From contig CAMLHP010000003.1 in the NCBI GenBank assembly GCA_946479805.1, positions 1 to 38,648 of the forward strand: a stretch of 38,648 nt of DNA, given 5' to 3'. Position 1 is the first letter of the stretch, and the number at the start of each line of letters is the position of its first letter. The notes under the pieces were generated by a model. That model saw only the letters and a list, made by a program, of their open reading frames with translations, had not been told where the DNA came from and made no database searches. Shown here in pieces: positions 24,362-31,103 of the stretch. This stretch comes from an uncultured Gemmatimonadota bacterium. GTDB taxonomy: Bacteria; Gemmatimonadota; Gemmatimonadetes; Gemmatimonadales; GWC2-71-9. The translations under genes and the position numbers were made by a program.

Positions 24362-26740
24362 CTACTCCGTCCGCGATTGATCGCGCCGCCGGGTGCCAGT
24401 TGCCCGTTCCAGTGCTTCCAGCAAACGGGCCTCTGCCCGGTCCACCTCCGCCGCCTCCAAGGTACGGTCTGGAGCGCGGAAGGTGAGCCGGAAGGTGAGG
24501 CTGCGCTGGTCCGCACTTACCCGCGGACCGCGATATTCGTTCACAACGGCAACGGATTCTAGCACTTTCACGCCCGCCCCGCCCAGCGCGTCGCGAATCG
24601 CCGCGGCACTCACCCCGGCGGGCACCAGCAGGGTCACGTCCCGCTCCGACGACGGGGTAGCTGGCAGTGGCCGGTAACGGGTCACCGCCGGAGGCCGGGA
24701 ATCGATGGCCACCTCCAGCCCGAAGAGCGGCGCGGCCCAGGCCGGCTGGTCTGCGTCCAGCGGCCCCGCATGGCCCACCTCGCGCCCGTCTCCACTGCGC
24801 ACGACCCAGCCACTGTCGGTGGGCTCGACGGTGGCACCGGGCGCGGCCGCATCCACGACCGCCCTCAGCATCCCGCGAATGTCCCATACGTCTGCGTCGG
24901 AAGCGGCGCCGCTCCAGTGGCCCGGCGCCCTGGCGCCGCTGACAACCGCGGCGACCGCCTGGGTCTCCCGGGGAGCATTGCCATCAGCACGCTCGAAAAC
25001 CGTGCCCACCTCGAACAGCCGCACATCCCTGACATGCGCGGCCCAGTTGCGCTCGGCCTGGCCCACGAGCGAGGGGAGAAGTCTCCTCCGAAGCGCCCCT
25101 TCCTCGCTGGAGAGCGGATTCTGGAGCCGGACTGCATCGGGCCCATCGGGAGGGGTCAGCGGCAGCGTCACCACCTCCAGCATGCCCAGGCCCATCAGTC
25201 GCTGGCGGACGCGATGGGCGGCGGTCCAATCGGCGGCATCCGGCATCGAGCCCACCCGGAAGCCGCGCAGATCATCGGGGATGTTGCCGTAGCCGAAGAC
25301 CCGGGCGACCTCCTCGATGAGATCGATCTCCTGCTGGAGATCGGGGCGCCAGCCAGGCACGTCCACCGCAATGCGGCGTTCCTCGGGCTTGGCCACGCAG
25401 GTAGCCCCGATGGCCACCAGCTGATTCTCCACCGTCTTCTGGTCGAGCTCGACGCCCAGCACCTGGCTCACCCGGTCGAGCCGGAGGAAGATGCGAGGAG
25501 GGTGTGTCACGCTGGGCCAGAGGTCGAGCGGCTCACCGTCGAGCTTGCCTCCGGCAGTGGCCATGATCGTTGCGATGCACCGGCGGAACGGCTCTTCGGC
25601 GCCCCACAGGTCCACGCCACGCTCGAAGCGGTGGCTCGCGTCAGTGGAAAGCCCCAGTGCGGTACGGCCGGCGCGTATGCGCGACGGCTTGAACCAGGCG
25701 CACTCGAGCACCACATCGGTGGTCTCGGAACTCACCTCGGTACTGGAGCCGCCCATCACGCCTCCGGCGCCGATGACGCCATCGGCATCGCAGATGGCGA
25801 TGGTGCCTGCGGCCAGCTTGCGTTCGACCCCGTCGAGGGTCGTGAGCTTCTCGCCCCCCGCCGCTCGCCGCACCACGATCTCCGGACCGCTCAACCGGGA
25901 GAGATCGTACGCATGCATCGGCTGGCCGTGCTCCAGCATCGCCAGGTTGGTGGCATCCACCACGTTGCTGATGGAGCGGACGCCCACCGACTCGAGCCTC
26001 CGCTTGAGCCACTCGGGCGAGGGGCCCACCTTCACGCCGCGAATCACCGCCGCGTGGAAGCGGGCACAGCCGTCCTGGTCCTCGATGGCGATGCGGACAC
26101 CGCCGACTTTCGCCGGCTCGGCGGCTCGGCGGCTCGGCGGAATCGCGAGTGGATCTGCGCCTGGCAATTCCGGCAGCCTGAATGGGATGCCAAAGGACGC
26201 GGCGAGTTCGCGCGCGACACCCTTGTGCCCCAGGAGGTCGGGCCGATTGGGCGTGACGTCCACTTCGAACCGGTGGTCTGCCAGCGGAAACGCGTCGAGG
26301 AGCGGAGTCCCCGGCGCGGCGTCGGTTGGCAGCTCCCAGATGCCTTCGTGGTCCTGTCCCAGTCCCAGCTCGCGCTCGGAGCAGAGCATTCCTTCGCTCA
26401 CCTGGCCCCGGATCTTGCGCCGGTCCAGCTTGAGCCCGCCTGGCAGCGTGGTGCCGACCCGGGCGAAGGGATAGCGCTTGCCGGCAGTGACATTGGGTGC
26501 GCCGCACACGACGTGCTTAGGCTCGGCGCCGCCATCGTTGACTTGGCAGAGCCTGAGCCGGTCGGCGTCGGGATGGGGGCGAACGTCCTGGACCAGGCCG
26601 ACCACCACCTCCGCGATGTCCTGGTGCAGCGGCTCGACGGAGTCGACCGGGGCGCCGAGCATCGCGAGTCGTTCGGCCACGTCACGCGGGTCGAGCTGGC
26701 GGCGGAGGAAATCCTCGAGCCAGCGGCGGGACACGTTCAC
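24362..26740 (-). CDS. pheT: Phenylalanyl-tRNA synthetase beta subunit
   Basis: 792 residues from GTG 26740, which overlaps the pheS stop as GTGA and begins VNVSRRWLEDFL, the usual PheT N-terminus. Domains in order: the tRNA-binding OB fold (VGLVQDVRPHPDADRLRLCQV, about 48-68, through CSERELGLGQDHEGI); the B3/B4 editing domain with MHAYDLSRL and GGVMGG; the B5 domain (RIFLRLDRVSQVLGVELD); the catalytic-like core (QQEIDLIEEVARVFGYGNIPDDL); and a C-terminal ferredoxin-fold anticodon-binding domain (TRYRPLPATPSSERDVTLLVPAGVS...). It forms an alpha2-beta2 enzyme with PheS. An octamer repeat sits in a linker near residue 202-210. Confidence 0.97.
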   Translation of the reverse strand: MNVSRRWLEDFLRRQLDPRDVAERLAMLGAPVDSVEPLHQDIAEVVVGLVQDVRPHPDADRLRLCQVNDGGAEPKHVVCGAPNVTAGKRYPFARVGTTLPGGLKLDRRKIRGQVSEGMLCSERELGLGQDHEGIWELPTDAAPGTPLLDAFPLADHRFEVDVTPNRPDLLGHKGVARELAASFGIPFRLPELPGADPLAIPPSRRAAEPAKVGGVRIAIEDQDGCARFHAAVIRGVKVGPSPEWLKRRLESVGVRSISNVVDATNLAMLEHGQPMHAYDLSRLSGPEIVVRRAAGGEKLTTLDGVERKLAAGTIAICDADGVIGAGGVMGGSSTEVSSETTDVVLECAWFKPSRIRAGRTALGLSTDASHRFERGVDLWGAEEPFRRCIATIMATAGGKLDGEPLDLWPSVTHPPRIFLRLDRVSQVLGVELDQKTVENQLVAIGATCVAKPEERRIAVDVPGWRPDLQQEIDLIEEVARVFGYGNIPDDLRGFRVGSMPDAADWTAAHRVRQRLMGLGMLEVVTLPLTPPDGPDAVRLQNPLSSEEGALRRRLLPSLVGQAERNWAAHVRDVRLFEVGTVFERADGNAPRETQAVAAVVSGARAPGHWSGAASDADVWDIRGMLRAVVDAAAPGATVEPTDSGWVVRSGDGREVGHAGPLDADQPAWAAPLFGLEVAIDSRPPAVTRYRPLPATPSSERDVTLLVPAGVSAAAIRDALGGAGVKVLESVAVVNEYRGPRVSADQRSLTFRLTFRAPDRTLEAAEVDRAEARLLEALERATGTRRRDQSRTE
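26114..26137. repeat. Octamer repeat CGGCTCGG x3 inside pheT
   Basis: Three exact 8-base copies plus a partial CGG, within the pheT coding sequence. Because 8 is not a multiple of 3, the three copies are read in three frames and encode the Pro/Ser/Arg/Ala-rich linker PPSRRAAEP between the OB fold and the B3/B4 domain. Three copies total 24 bases, so the frame is preserved. Confidence 0.85.
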
Positions 26741-27813
26741 GCCAGCACCTCCGGCAATCCTGCCAGCTGGCGGAGCAGCCGCATGTCGCCGTCGTAGAGC
26801 AGCCGGATGTCGGTAATGCCGTAGCGCAGCATCGCGATCCGTGCTGGTCCCATGCCGAAGGCCCAGCCGGTATAACGCTCCGGGTCGACTCCGGTGTTCT
26901 CCAGCACCGCCGGGTGCACCATGCCGCAGCCCAGCACTTCCATCCAGCCGCTCCCCTTGCAGGCGGGGCAGCCGCTCCCGTGGCAGAGCTGGCACTCGAC
27001 GTCCATTTCCGCCGACGGCTCGGTGAAGGGGAAATAGGACGGCCGGAATCGGGTGCGCACATCGGGCGCAAAGAAGCGGCGCGCGAAATGATTGAGCGTG
27101 GCCTTGAGGTCCACGAAGGAAATGCCTTCGTCGACGGCGAGGCCTTCGATCTGCGCGAATGCCGGGGCATGCGATGGATCGAAGGGATCCTTGCGGTAGC
27201 ACATGCCCGGGATCACGCATCGCACCGGCAGCTGCTGGTTCAGCAGGGTGCGGATCTGCACCGGGCTGGTGTGGGTACGGAGCAGCTGGCGTCCACCCCG
27301 CTCACCCGGAAGCTCGGGGAGGTCGAGGTAGAGCGTGTCGTGCTGGTCCAGCGCCGGATGGTCGTGCGGGAAGTTGAGCGAGTAGAAATTGTACCACTCG
27401 CTCTCGGTCTCGGGGCCGAGCGCCACGACGAAGCCGAGCTCGCGGAAAATGCCGCAGATCTCGTCGATCACGCGGGTGACTGGATGGGGCGCTCCAATCC
27501 ACTGCTGGCGGCCGGGCATGGTCCGGTCGATGGAGGCCTGCTCGGCGCGCTTCGCTGCCAGCGCGAGTTCCGCCTTCCGGCTATCGATGGCCTGCTCGAA
27601 CGCCTGCTTGACGCGATTGACCGCTGCACCGAATGCCCGGCGCTCCTCGGGAGGGAGCTCGGGGATCCGCTTCGAGGCGGCGGTGAGGAGTCCTGCCTTC
27701 CGGCCCAGCACGGCGATGTGCTCGGCCTCGAGCGCGTCGGCATCTAGGCCCGGCACCGCGGCAAGGCGCGGCTGGAGCGCGTCGAGGTCAGGAAATCCGG
27801 TGGACTCGGTCAT
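26737..27813 (-). CDS. pheS: Phenylalanyl-tRNA synthetase alpha subunit
   Basis: 358 residues from ATG 27813 (MTESTGFPDLDALQ); an in-frame TTG 15 codons upstream is less likely. The N-terminal coiled-coil arm (about 15-95) precedes the class II core: HPVTRVIDEICGIFRELGF, motif 2 HTSPVQIRTL...YRKDPFDPSHAPAFAQIEGLAVDE, and motif 3 GMGPARIAMLRYGI. The VECQLCHGSGCPACKGSGWMEVLGCGMVHPAVL block is a Cys-rich loop seen in many bacterial PheS proteins. No strong Shine-Dalgarno is visible. It follows rplT after a 105-base spacer holding two hairpins. Confidence 0.96.
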   Translation of the reverse strand: MTESTGFPDLDALQPRLAAVPGLDADALEAEHIAVLGRKAGLLTAASKRIPELPPEERRAFGAAVNRVKQAFEQAIDSRKAELALAAKRAEQASIDRTMPGRQQWIGAPHPVTRVIDEICGIFRELGFVVALGPETESEWYNFYSLNFPHDHPALDQHDTLYLDLPELPGERGGRQLLRTHTSPVQIRTLLNQQLPVRCVIPGMCYRKDPFDPSHAPAFAQIEGLAVDEGISFVDLKATLNHFARRFFAPDVRTRFRPSYFPFTEPSAEMDVECQLCHGSGCPACKGSGWMEVLGCGMVHPAVLENTGVDPERYTGWAFGMGPARIAMLRYGITDIRLLYDGDMRLLRQLAGLPEVLA

Positions 27814-27841
27814 TTGGATGATGGAAGCAGGGTGATGCGCG

Positions 27842-27876
27842 CGTGGGGCCTCCCGCAACTGGCGAGCGGCCCCACG
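27842..27876 (-). promoter_or_regulatory. Inverted repeat in the rplT-pheS spacer
   Basis: Nine-base perfect arms CGTGGGGCC and GGCCCCACG separated by 17 bases, 28 bases upstream of the pheS ATG. It is a candidate leader or attenuator structure for pheST or a processing site. No U-run follows, so it is not a standard terminator. Confidence 0.4.
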
Positions 27877-27895
27877 TCGGGAACGGCTGGCGAAG

Positions 27896-27912
27896 GGCCG
27901 GCGGTGCCGGCC
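27896..27912 (-). terminator. GC-rich hairpin after rplT
   Basis: GGCCGGC and GCCGGCC form a perfect 7-bp stem around 3 bases, 6 bases beyond the rplT stop. There is no U-tract, so termination would be partial at best; it may be an mRNA stabilising or processing element. Confidence 0.35.
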
Positions 27913-27918
27913 ACCTGG

Positions 27919-28272
27919 TCAGGACGCCTTCTTGGCCAGCTCGGCGATCTTGCCGAACGCCTCCAGGTCCCGGACCGCGAGGTCGGCGAGCACCTTGCGG
28001 TTGACCTCGACGCCGGCCTCCTTGAGCCCCGCCATGAGGCGGCTGTAGCTGAGCCCGTGCATCCGGGCCGCGGCGTTGATCCGGGTGATCCAGAGCGCAC
28101 GGAACTCGCCCTTCTTCTTGCGCCTGTCGCGGTAGGCGTAGCGCATGCCGCGCTCGACCGTCTCCTTGGCCGACTTGTAGAGCTTGCTCCGTCCGCCGCG
28201 AGCGCCCTTCGCGGCTTCCATGATCTTCTTCTTGCGGGCGTGGTGCGCAACGCCGCCTTTGACTCGTGGCAT
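27919..28272 (-). CDS. rplT: 50S ribosomal protein L20
   Basis: 117-residue basic protein that binds 23S rRNA early in 50S assembly. It begins [70 protein letters not shown], the highly conserved L20 extension and core. AAGGAG precedes the ATG. It sits 9 bases after rpmI in the canonical infC-rpmI-rplT operon, where L20 represses the operon in other bacteria. Confidence 0.98.
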   Translation of the reverse strand: MPRVKGGVAHHARKKKIMEAAKGARGGRSKLYKSAKETVERGMRYAYRDRRKKKGEFRALWITRINAAARMHGLSYSRLMAGLKEAGVEVNRKVLADLAVRDLEAFGKIAELAKKAS

Positions 28273-28281
28273 GGCTGCTCC

Positions 28282-28476
28282 TTACGCCTGCAGGAGGCGA
28301 TTGACCCGCGGGAAATCAGCAGAACTGACGAGGTCGCCCTTCTTCAGCTTGTTCTTGCGCTTCCGGGTCTTCTTGGTCAGGATGTGCGAATGGTTCGCGT
28401 GGAAGCGCTTGAGCTTCCCCGAGCCAGTCGTCTTGAAGCGCTTGGTGGCCGCGCGCTTGGTCTTCATCTTCGGCAT
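28282..28476 (-). CDS. rpmI: 50S ribosomal protein L35
   Basis: 64-residue basic ribosomal protein: [24 protein letters not shown], then [16 protein letters not shown]. Normal length for L35. AGGAGA lies 6 bases upstream of the ATG. It is the middle gene of infC-rpmI-rplT. Confidence 0.98.
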   Translation of the reverse strand: MPKMKTKRAATKRFKTTGSGKLKRFHANHSHILTKKTRKRKNKLKKGDLVSSADFPRVNRLLQA

Positions 28477-28503
28477 TACGGTCTCCTGGGACTTCCGTCC
28501 GGT

Positions 28504-29025
28504 TTACTTCGGCGCCAGCACCATGGTCATGTTGCGGCCCTCGAGCTTGGCGTCCATCTCCACCTTGCCCACGTCGGCCAGGGTGTTGGCCACCCGGTCG
28601 AGGACGGCCTTGCCGAACTCGACGTGGGCCATCTGCCGGCCGCGGAACATCATGGTGACCTTGACCTTGTTCCCCTCGCCCAGGAACTCGCGGGCGTGTC
28701 GGGTCTTGAAGTCGAAGTCGTGGTCCTCGATGTTGGGCCGCAGCTTCACTTCCTTCAGCTGGATTACGTGCTGCTTCTTCCGGGCGGCGCGCGCCGCCTT
28801 GGCTTCCTCGAACTTGTACTTGCCGTAGTCCATGATCTTGACGACGGGTGGGCGCGCCATCGGCGCCACTTCCACCAGGTCAAGCCCCCGCTCGATGGCG
28901 GCGGACAGGGCTTCATCTACCGGGAGGACTCCCAGTTGTTCACCACCGGGGCCGATCACCCGGACCGGGCTGATACGGATCTGACGATTGACTCGAGTTC
29001 GGCGCTCGCGCTCGTTGCTGGACAG
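28504..29025 (-). CDS. infC: Translation initiation factor IF-3, apparent CTG start
   Basis: IF-3 binds the 30S subunit and proofreads start codon and initiator tRNA selection. The two domains are clear: an N-terminal domain ending in the linker (VDLVEVAP-type, then KIMDYGKYKFEEAKAARAARKKQ) and a C-terminal domain (KEVKLRPNIEDHDFDFKTRHAREFL...MFRGRQMAHVEFG). The first ATG/GTG/TTG-type codon in frame is GTG 28959, but the conserved IF-3 N-terminus VNRQIRISPVRV is encoded just upstream of it. Between that segment and an in-frame TAG at 29043-29041 the only plausible starts are CTG 29025 and CTG 29031. CTG 29025 has GGAG at 29036-29033 (7-base spacing) and gives 173 residues, the usual length. 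Rare starts are a known autoregulation device for infC. Confidence 0.9.
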   Translation of the reverse strand: MSSNERERRTRVNRQIRISPVRVIGPGGEQLGVLPVDEALSAAIERGLDLVEVAPMARPPVVKIMDYGKYKFEEAKAARAARKKQHVIQLKEVKLRPNIEDHDFDFKTRHAREFLGEGNKVKVTMMFRGRQMAHVEFGKAVLDRVANTLADVGKVEMDAKLEGRNMTMVLAPK

Positions 29026-29047
29026 TGGCAGTCTCCAGACCTAAGGG

Positions 29048-29086
29048 AAAAAAGAACGGACACCCAGGGCAGCCGGATGTCCGTTC
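29048..29086 (-). terminator. Intrinsic terminator/attenuator in the infC leader
   Basis: On the minus strand GAACGGACA (29086-29078) and TGTCCGTTC (29062-29054) form a perfect 9-bp stem around a 15-base loop, followed at once by six T (29053-29048). This is a complete Rho-independent terminator 22 bases upstream of the infC CTG and downstream of the promoter at 29197-29225. It therefore looks like a leader attenuator rather than the end of an upstream gene. Confidence 0.8.
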
Positions 29087-29196
29087 GTCGCGACGCCGTA
29101 ACACCGGCGCTGCGCTCTCTCTCGGACCCGGTCACTCTGCACAGGGCAGGTTCAAGGGTGGAGCCGGCTGGGCCGACCCGCTTGGGCACTGGGGAG

Positions 29197-29225
29197 AATC
29201 TAGCCGGAGCCGGGCGGCAAGTCAA
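29197..29225 (-). promoter_or_regulatory. Sigma70-type promoter for infC-rpmI-rplT
   Basis: TTGACT (29225-29220), a 17-base spacer and TAGATT (29202-29197) on the minus strand. Transcription from about 29190 would give a leader of some 165 bases before the infC start, containing the terminator at 29048-29086. It is the best promoter match I found in the window. Confidence 0.7.
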
Positions 29226-29245
29226 TTCGGAGGGCCAGGCGGGTG

Positions 29246-29277
29246 GACGGATAGACGGACAGACGGGTAGACGGACA
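29246..29277. repeat. Octamer tandem repeat, GACGGRYA x4
   Basis: Four consecutive 8-base units: GACGGATA, GACGGACA, GACGGGTA, GACGGACA. They lie in the MBL-infC gap just upstream of the infC promoter -35 box. Confidence 0.85.
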
Positions 29278-29310
29278 GGCGGAAGCGCCATCAGAAAGAG
29301 GAGGCGCCAC

Positions 29311-29345
29311 TTTCTCACTTCTGACGTCTCAAGTCTCAACTCTCA
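29311..29345. repeat. Heptamer array at the 3' end of the MBL gene
   Basis: Five 7-base units of form NNTCTSA: TTTCTCA, CTTCTGA, CGTCTCA, AGTCTCA, ACTCTCA. On the minus strand the array encodes the last residues and stop of the MBL protein (29329-29345) and continues 18 bases into the intergenic gap. Confidence 0.65.
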
Positions 29346-30228
29346 ACTCATCCTCCAGCACCACCTGCGCCCCTTTGGCCCTGACCCTGCCCCACGCCAC
29401 CACCGGGTCGTGCTCGAACACCATCAGCCACTCCTCCTGCACTGCCTCGCGCAGGATGGTCCGCTTGGTCTCCAGGGTCCGGAGCGGCTCCAGGTCGTAC
29501 CCCATGATCCAGGGCAGGCGCATGTGGGCCGAGGTGGGTATCAAGTCGGCCACGAAGGCCGCGGTCTCGCCCGCATCCTCCACCAGCACCGCCTGGTGCC
29601 AGGGCACGTGACCCGGCGTGAGCCGGGCGCTGATACCCGGCAGGATCTGCTGGTCACCATTGAGCATCCGGAACTTCCCCGCCGTGGCTATGGGCTCGAA
29701 GTTGGCCGGGAAGTAACTGGCGCGTGTCCGCTCATTGGTGTTCCGGGCAAACTCGAGCTCCCCCCGCTGCACCACATAAGTGGCATTGGGATAGGTGAGC
29801 CTGAGCTCACCCTCTTCCTCCCCGCCCTCCACGGGCGCCCGCCACGTGTTGCCTCCGGCATGATCAAAATGCAGGTGGGTGTTGATGACCCACTTGATGT
29901 CTTCCGGCCGGTGCCCCAGCTCCAGCAGCGCGTCCTCCAGCTGGCTGCGTGACTCGCGGCCAGGATTCTCGATCCCGTAAATGTCGTGGAACTTGGGGTC
30001 TTCCTTTGTGCCCACAGCCGTGTCGATCAGCACCAGGCCATCGTCGTGCTCCACCAGGAGGCAGCGCATCGCCAGCGGGATCCGGTTCCTCTCGTCCGCC
30101 GGGATCTGGCGCTCCCAGAGCGGCTTCGGCACCACGCCAAACATCGCCCCGCCGTCCAGCCGCTGGGTTCCGCCCTCCAGCGTGTGGCAGCGGAACCTTC
30201 CCACAGTGAAGGAGTGCACCAGGGTCAC
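29329..30228 (-). CDS. MBL-fold metallo-hydrolase
   Basis: 299 residues. Metallo-beta-lactamase fold with zinc motif HLHFDH (118-123), VLIDTAVG at the front of the fold, a second histidine in LTPGHVPWHQAVLV, Asp in FVADLIPTSAH, and a terminal histidine in MVFEHDP. This layout is that of N-acyl homoserine lactonase/quorum-quenching-like and related lactonases (THLHFDHAGG), but such proteins have many activities and no substrate can be assigned. There is no signal peptide. The start ATG overlaps the exonuclease stop by 4 bases. The C-terminal residues lie in a heptamer array. Confidence 0.88.
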   Translation of the reverse strand: MTLVHSFTVGRFRCHTLEGGTQRLDGGAMFGVVPKPLWERQIPADERNRIPLAMRCLLVEHDDGLVLIDTAVGTKEDPKFHDIYGIENPGRESRSQLEDALLELGHRPEDIKWVINTHLHFDHAGGNTWRAPVEGGEEEGELRLTYPNATYVVQRGELEFARNTNERTRASYFPANFEPIATAGKFRMLNGDQQILPGISARLTPGHVPWHQAVLVEDAGETAAFVADLIPTSAHMRLPWIMGYDLEPLRTLETKRTILREAVQEEWLMVFEHDPVVAWGRVRAKGAQVVLEDELRVET

Positions 30229-31103
30229 AGCGGACCCTCCGCCACCGAGTCGCTGCGAGGCTCGCTGGGCATGGCGGAGCGCTTCCTGCGACGAGCGGCG
30301 ATGGCACGGGTCTCCGCCATCGCCTCGAGATCCTGCAGCGTGCGCGCACCCTTCTCGCGCGCTCGGTCCATGAGCCGGCCCAGCAGGTCGGCAGTAGCCA
30401 TGGCGTCGCCAGCGGCGCGATGCCGGGCGGTGTTCGCGAGGCCGAAGTGCTGCGACAGGTTGTCGAGTCCGCAGGACCTGACTTCGCGCACCAGCTTTCG
30501 AGCCAGCCGCACGGTGCAGACCCTGGGGCCGTCCAGCGCCACGTCGCGCGCGCGATCGAGCTCGGCCGAGACGAATGACCAGTCGAATCGTGCATTGTGG
30601 GCCACGAACACCCGGCCACCCAGGGCGCCCAGCACGTCGTCGGCGATATCAGCGAAGCGCGGCGCCGACCTGACCATGTCGTTGGAGATGCGGGTCATGC
30701 GGGTGATCATGGCGGGGATGGGTCGTTCGGGATTGACCAGCGATTCATAGACCAGCTCGCGACGCCCGCCCTGCACCACCACCACCGCGATGTCGGTGAT
30801 GCGATCTCCCCCGCGCGCGCGCATGCCGGTGGTCTCGACATCCACCACCGCGAAGGCGCACTCGTCCAGCAGGGGCGAGTCCTGGGCCTCGGCCACCAGC
30901 GCCCAGCGCCCGTCGGCCAGCCGATGGACCCGGGGGTCGGCGCCCAGCAACGCCAGCAGCAGCCGCTCGGCCACCGCGCGCGGCGCGTTGGGCATTCCCA
31001 GCACCCCGGCACAAAGCACACCCGATCGGGCCGGCCCGACGCGCAGTTCTGCCAGTACCCGGTCCAGCAGGGTGCCAGTGGGATGGGCCGAAAGGCCCGT
31101 CAC
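30225..31103 (-). CDS. DEDDh 3'-5' exonuclease (DnaQ/RNase T fold)
   Basis: 292 residues. The catalytic domain at about 82-245 has all five acidic/His residues: Asp88 and Glu90 (VVDVETTG), Asp174 (VAHNARFDWSF), His228 and Asp233 (HRAAGDAMATADLL). The first 80 residues look like a winged-helix-type module (RSGVLCAGVLGMPNAPRAVAERLLLALLGADPRVHRLADGRWAL), and the C-terminal tail is basic. It resembles PolC/DnaQ-epsilon-like proteins in GC-rich bacteria. It may act in proofreading, repair or RNA trimming; polymerase partners are not nearby. It overlaps the arcA and MBL genes by 4 bases each. Confidence 0.88.
   Translation of the reverse strand: MTGLSAHPTGTLLDRVLAELRVGPARSGVLCAGVLGMPNAPRAVAERLLLALLGADPRVHRLADGRWALVAEAQDSPLLDECAFAVVDVETTGMRARGGDRITDIAVVVVQGGRRELVYESLVNPERPIPAMITRMTRISNDMVRSAPRFADIADDVLGALGGRVFVAHNARFDWSFVSAELDRARDVALDGPRVCTVRLARKLVREVRSCGLDNLSQHFGLANTARHRAAGDAMATADLLGRLMDRAREKGARTLQDLEAMAETRAIAARRRKRSAMPSEPRSDSVAEGPL

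Noticed and set aside
24770..26797. A 675-residue plus-strand open frame opposite pheT
   Set aside because: Shadow of pheT third-position GC bias; no recognisable motif.
26741..27220. In-frame extension of pheT into pheS
   Set aside because: The 160 extra residues mirror pheS in another frame. The GTG at 26740 gives the standard PheT N-terminus and a GTGA junction.
28956..29339. A 127-residue minus-strand open frame in the infC leader
   Set aside because: It spans the promoter, terminator and octamer array, and its translation is low-complexity Pro/Arg/Ser. The leader explains the region better.
27814..29952. A 712-residue plus-strand open frame across pheS leader, rplT, rpmI, infC and the MBL gene
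   Set aside because: It crosses the promoter, terminator and repeats of the infC leader and three ribosomal genes; it is not protein-like.
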